Below are positions 22,136-23,959 of a DNA stretch of 23,959 bases, piece after piece (within the stretch, counting starts at the first letter, position 1; each line of letters opens with the position of its first letter). Source of the stretch: an uncultured Eubacteriales bacterium (GTDB lineage: Bacteria > Bacillota > Clostridia > Oscillospirales > Oscillospiraceae); contig UQZJ01000021.1 of NCBI GenBank assembly GCA_900545495.1, positions 1 to 23,959 of the forward strand, in the 5' to 3' direction. The notes below the pieces were generated by a model. The model saw only the letters and a program-made list of their open reading frames with translations. It was not told the origin of the DNA and searched no databases. The position numbers and the translations under genes are program-made.

Positions 22136-22866
22136 TATGGATTTGTGTGACGGAAGTGGACGACAAACTCCGCCTTATCGTTGCGCACATAGCTGCGGGA
22201 AAACTCCACCACCCGGCCGTCCCGATCCCGGGTGGTGCATGAAAACTCCATTACCGCCTGCTCCGGCGGCACGTCCATGTGCTTGGCCAGCATAGGCGGC
22301 AGCCGGGTGATGCGCAGCGTCTGATGTCCCTCTCCCAGCACGATGCCGTTCCACTGATAGATGTCATAGATGGAGAACAGCTTTATATCCACCTCCTCCA
22401 GACCGGGCACCACACTGTAGGGAATGTAAAGCTCCTCCAGCGCCACCGGCTCGCCCGCCGTATTTTCTACCCGGCGAATAAACCAGATGGTGCTCTCGGG
22501 GGAAATCTCCAGCAGGCGGGCATAATAGGGGCCCGCCTGACGCAGCGTCTTGCTGAGAATCCGTGTGGCGGTGTTTCCGCCGCTCTGACGCATGGTGTTG
22601 TGAAAACCGCCCAGCGTATCCATATTCCGCTTGGCCTTGGGCCCCGCTACAAAAACGCCTTTTCCCTGCACGCTTTTCAAAAGTCCCTCAAACTCCAGCG
22701 CCGCCAGCGCACTGCGAACGGACACCCGGTTGAGCCCATAGGTCTCCATCAGCTGATTTTCCGAGGGTATGGCTGTGCCGGGCAAGTATTCTTCTTCTTC
22801 GATCTTACTGCGGATCACCTCGCGCAGCTGGATATAAAGCGGGGATTTATAGCTGATTTCACGCAT
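22135..22866 (-). CDS. GntR-family (HutC/UTRA) transcriptional regulator, first of pair
   Basis: A 243-residue regulator with an N-terminal winged helix-turn-helix (about 8-73: PLYIQLREVIRSKIEEEEYLPG, then PSENQLMETYGLNRVSVRSA and LLKSVQGKGVFV) and a C-terminal UTRA effector domain (about 95-240, with RRVENTAGEPVALEELYIP and AVMEFSCTTRDRDGRVVEFS). UTRA domains bind small sugar phosphates or amino-acid-like ligands, which suits fructoselysine 6-phosphate as an inducer (inference). Its ATG overlaps the end of the other gntR gene by 8 bp. It shares only the general architecture with its partner, so the pair is not a recent duplication. It probably controls the operon through the ATTGGTATAA sites. 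Confidence 0.92.
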   Translation of the reverse strand: MREISYKSPLYIQLREVIRSKIEEEEYLPGTAIPSENQLMETYGLNRVSVRSALAALEFEGLLKSVQGKGVFVAGPKAKRNMDTLGGFHNTMRQSGGNTATRILSKTLRQAGPYYARLLEISPESTIWFIRRVENTAGEPVALEELYIPYSVVPGLEEVDIKLFSIYDIYQWNGIVLGEGHQTLRITRLPPMLAKHMDVPPEQAVMEFSCTTRDRDGRVVEFSRSYVRNDKAEFVVHFRHTNP

Positions 22867-23602
22867 GATCGGATGCCTCGCTTTCTCCGCGGTGGAGAAC
22901 GCTGACCAGCTCCACCTTGTCCGCTCTTGCCACGGTGCGGCAATATTCCACAGGAACGCCCTCCGGCGTTTGCGTGATGCTGACGATCCAGAACACAGGA
23001 TCCCCGGCGGCGATGCCGAGATGAACGGCCTCCTCCTCTGCGGCTGTGGTGATGCTGGCCTTCTCTTCGCCGTGATCCAGATCCAGGCCGTACCCCTCCC
23101 GCAGCACCGAAAAGAGGGAGCCGGTCACCAGATCATGCTCCTCCAGGCCGGGGGCCAGCGCGGCGGGAATATAGGCCGTTTCGATAAGGGTGGGCTGGCC
23201 GTTGAGAATGCGCAGGCGGGAGATTCGATAGGCATTTTCTCCCAGCACCAGATGGAGCCGCCGGGAAAGCTGCTTGTCGCACTCCACCTGCGACATGGAC
23301 AGCAGCCTCGTTTCCGGCCGCAGGCCGCAATCGGCGGCGTATTCCGAAAATCCCTGCAAATCCTGTAGGATACGGCGAAATCTGGGCGCAATACGGGTCC
23401 CGCTGCCCTGAACGGCGTACACAATCCCCTGCTCCGTCAGGGCGGCAATGGCGCTGCGCAGGGTGCAGCGATTAACCCCCCACATCTGGCACATTTCACG
23501 CTCCGGCGGAAGCTTATCGTCAGCGGAAAGTTTATTCTCCAATATATACGCCATGATTTGCTCCAGCGCCTGTTCACGCGGGCGCGGCACGGTCATCTGC
23601 AT
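22859..23602 (-). CDS. GntR-family (HutC/UTRA) transcriptional regulator, second of pair
   Basis: A 247-residue regulator with a GntR winged helix (about 8-72: EQALEQIMAYILENKLSADDKLP, then PEREMCQMWGVNRCTLRSAIAAL and VQGSGTRIAP) and a UTRA domain (RISRLRILNGQPTLIETAYIP, then ITQTPEGVPVEYCRTVARADKVELV). It is the first gene of the two-regulator transcript. AGAGGTGG lies three bases before ATG 23602 and nine before the in-frame ATG 23596; the second spacing is more usual, so the protein may start at MTVPRP. An ATTGGTATAA site lies in its leader, suggesting autoregulation or cross-regulation. Confidence 0.92.
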   Translation of the reverse strand: MQMTVPRPREQALEQIMAYILENKLSADDKLPPEREMCQMWGVNRCTLRSAIAALTEQGIVYAVQGSGTRIAPRFRRILQDLQGFSEYAADCGLRPETRLLSMSQVECDKQLSRRLHLVLGENAYRISRLRILNGQPTLIETAYIPAALAPGLEEHDLVTGSLFSVLREGYGLDLDHGEEKASITTAAEEEAVHLGIAAGDPVFWIVSITQTPEGVPVEYCRTVARADKVELVSVLHRGESEASDHA

Positions 23603-23615
23603 AGTCCACCTCTGG

Positions 23616-23625
23616 ATTGGTATAA
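23616..23625 (+). promoter_or_regulatory. Putative GntR/HutC operator, site 3
   Basis: ATTGGTATAA read on the plus strand, between the -10 of the regulator promoter and the ribosome-binding site of the first regulator gene. This position fits repression of the regulator genes by one of their own products. Confidence 0.6.
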
Positions 23626-23638
23626 AATATCTGCCTAC

Positions 23639-23667
23639 ATACTACACCATTTTCGGCAGCTTTACAA
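23639..23667 (-). promoter_or_regulatory. Promoter of the two gntR genes
   Basis: On the minus strand, TTGTAA (23662-23667), a 17-bp spacer, and TAGTAT (23639-23644). The -35 is identical to that of the transporter operon. The start codon follows 36 bp after the -10. Confidence 0.65.
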
Positions 23668-23679
23668 CCACAGAAATGC

Positions 23680-23705
23680 AAAAACGCTCGCCGTACCGGC
23701 AAGCG
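23680..23705 (-). terminator. Terminator upstream of the gntR promoter
   Basis: On the minus strand, CGCTTGCCG and CGGCGAGCG form a stem (8 of 9 pairs) with a short loop, followed by TTTTT. It should end transcription coming from the minus-strand gene at 23871. Confidence 0.75.
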
Positions 23706-23748
23706 CTTCGGCAAGATTTTTCCATACTCTTTCCCATTCCCGCTGTGC

Positions 23749-23783
23749 AAAGAACGGACGGAGCTTCCTCCGGCCGTTCTTTT
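23749..23783. terminator. Second hairpin between the 23871 gene and the regulators
   Basis: AAAGAACGG and CCGTTCTTT, with inner CGGAG and CTCCG around CTTC, make a 14-bp stem with one mismatch. TTCTTTT on the plus strand and TTCTTT on the minus strand follow. It is tandem with the hairpin at 23680. Bases 23784-23870 hold nothing I can identify. Confidence 0.65.
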
Positions 23784-23870
23784 GGGTGCTGCTCTATGTG
23801 TGCGGGAAAGGCATACCCGCCTGATGACAACCGATAACCGGATTTAAAAGCCTGCGCCCGCTAAGGCGAC

Positions 23871-23959
23871 TCAGCCCAGATCCACGTCGATGGCGAACAG
23901 GCCGCCCGCGCCGCCGGAGTAGAGGTACAGCACGTTGTCGGTGGGCTTGAACTGTCCCT
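23871..23959 (-). CDS. 3' end of a gene, possibly a PLP-dependent D-cysteine desulfhydrase relative
   Basis: Only the last 28 codons and the TGA are in the window. They read GQFKPTDNVLYLYSGGAGG followed by LFAIDVDLG. A glycine-rich 'VLxxxxGGxxxLFA' ending after a 'GxFxxxD' segment is typical of the ACC deaminase/D-cysteine desulfhydrase group of PLP enzymes, where the glycines bind the cofactor phosphate. The match rests on a short segment, so the assignment is tentative. The gene is on the same strand as the regulators but is separated from them by two hairpins. Confidence 0.5.
   Translation of the reverse strand, partial: GQFKPTDNVLYLYSGGAGGLFAIDVDLG

Noticed and set aside
1..23959. CRISPR arrays, tRNA genes, 5S/16S/23S rRNA genes, insertion sequences with terminal repeats
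   Set aside because: I looked for regular spaced repeats, cloverleaf arms and transposase motifs on both strands and saw none apart from the tRNA-like part of tmRNA.

Overview
The window looks like chromosomal DNA from a GC-rich, Gram-positive gut Clostridium of the Oscillospiraceae type. Evidence: the gene set (WalJ-like hydrolase, type III pantothenate kinase, ECF S component, PepV-like dipeptidase), Shine-Dalgarno starts on nearly every gene, several TTG starts, and a fructoselysine locus. Members of the Intestinimonas/Flavonifractor group are known to use fructoselysine, so that group is a reasonable guess; the sequence alone does not prove it.

Layout. (1) 1-1254: the 3' part of a large serine recombinase, i.e. 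the end of a mobile element that stops beside the chromosomal gene for a phosphohexomutase. (2) 1330-6052, minus strand: murA, a terminator, then a compact unit walJ-rlmH-small protein-phosphohexomutase. (3) 6381-9461, plus strand: an isolated phage-type cassette (tail-fibre-like protein with collagen-like repeats, small membrane protein, holin, amidase endolysin) with no integrase, capsid or other tail genes, closed by a strong terminator. (4) 9510-12070, minus strand: ECF S component plus coaX (pantothenate uptake and phosphorylation), a small membrane protein, and a Nudix hydrolase. (5) 12153-13767, plus strand: smpB, a cyclophilin and the tmRNA gene ssrA, so both trans-translation partners lie together. 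(6) 13800-14026: a consensus-like promoter in front of a short coding remnant. (7) 14021-21973, minus strand: one eight-gene locus encoding a PotABCD-type ABC transporter, FrlB deglycase, FrlC epimerase, FrlD kinase and an M20 dipeptidase. (8) 22064-23667, minus strand: two overlapping GntR/UTRA regulators with their own promoter and terminator. (9) 23871-end: the 3' end of another minus-strand gene, possibly a PLP-dependent D-cysteine desulfhydrase relative.

How the genes fit together. The frl locus reads as a complete Amadori-product route: import, epimer correction by FrlC, 6-phosphorylation by FrlD, and deglycation by FrlB to lysine and glucose 6-phosphate. The dipeptidase suggests that glycated dipeptides may also be used. 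The transporter resembles spermidine/putrescine importers, but its position and altered ligand-site residues point to a fructosyl-amine substrate. A 10-bp motif, ATTGGTATAA, resembling HutC/NagR-type operators, occurs in the transporter promoter, in the regulator leader, and just after the second regulator gene. A strong intrinsic terminator lies inside the operon between frlB and frlC.

The items most worth following up are the frl/Pot/dipeptidase locus with its internal terminator and shared operators, and the stand-alone holin-endolysin-collagen cassette.
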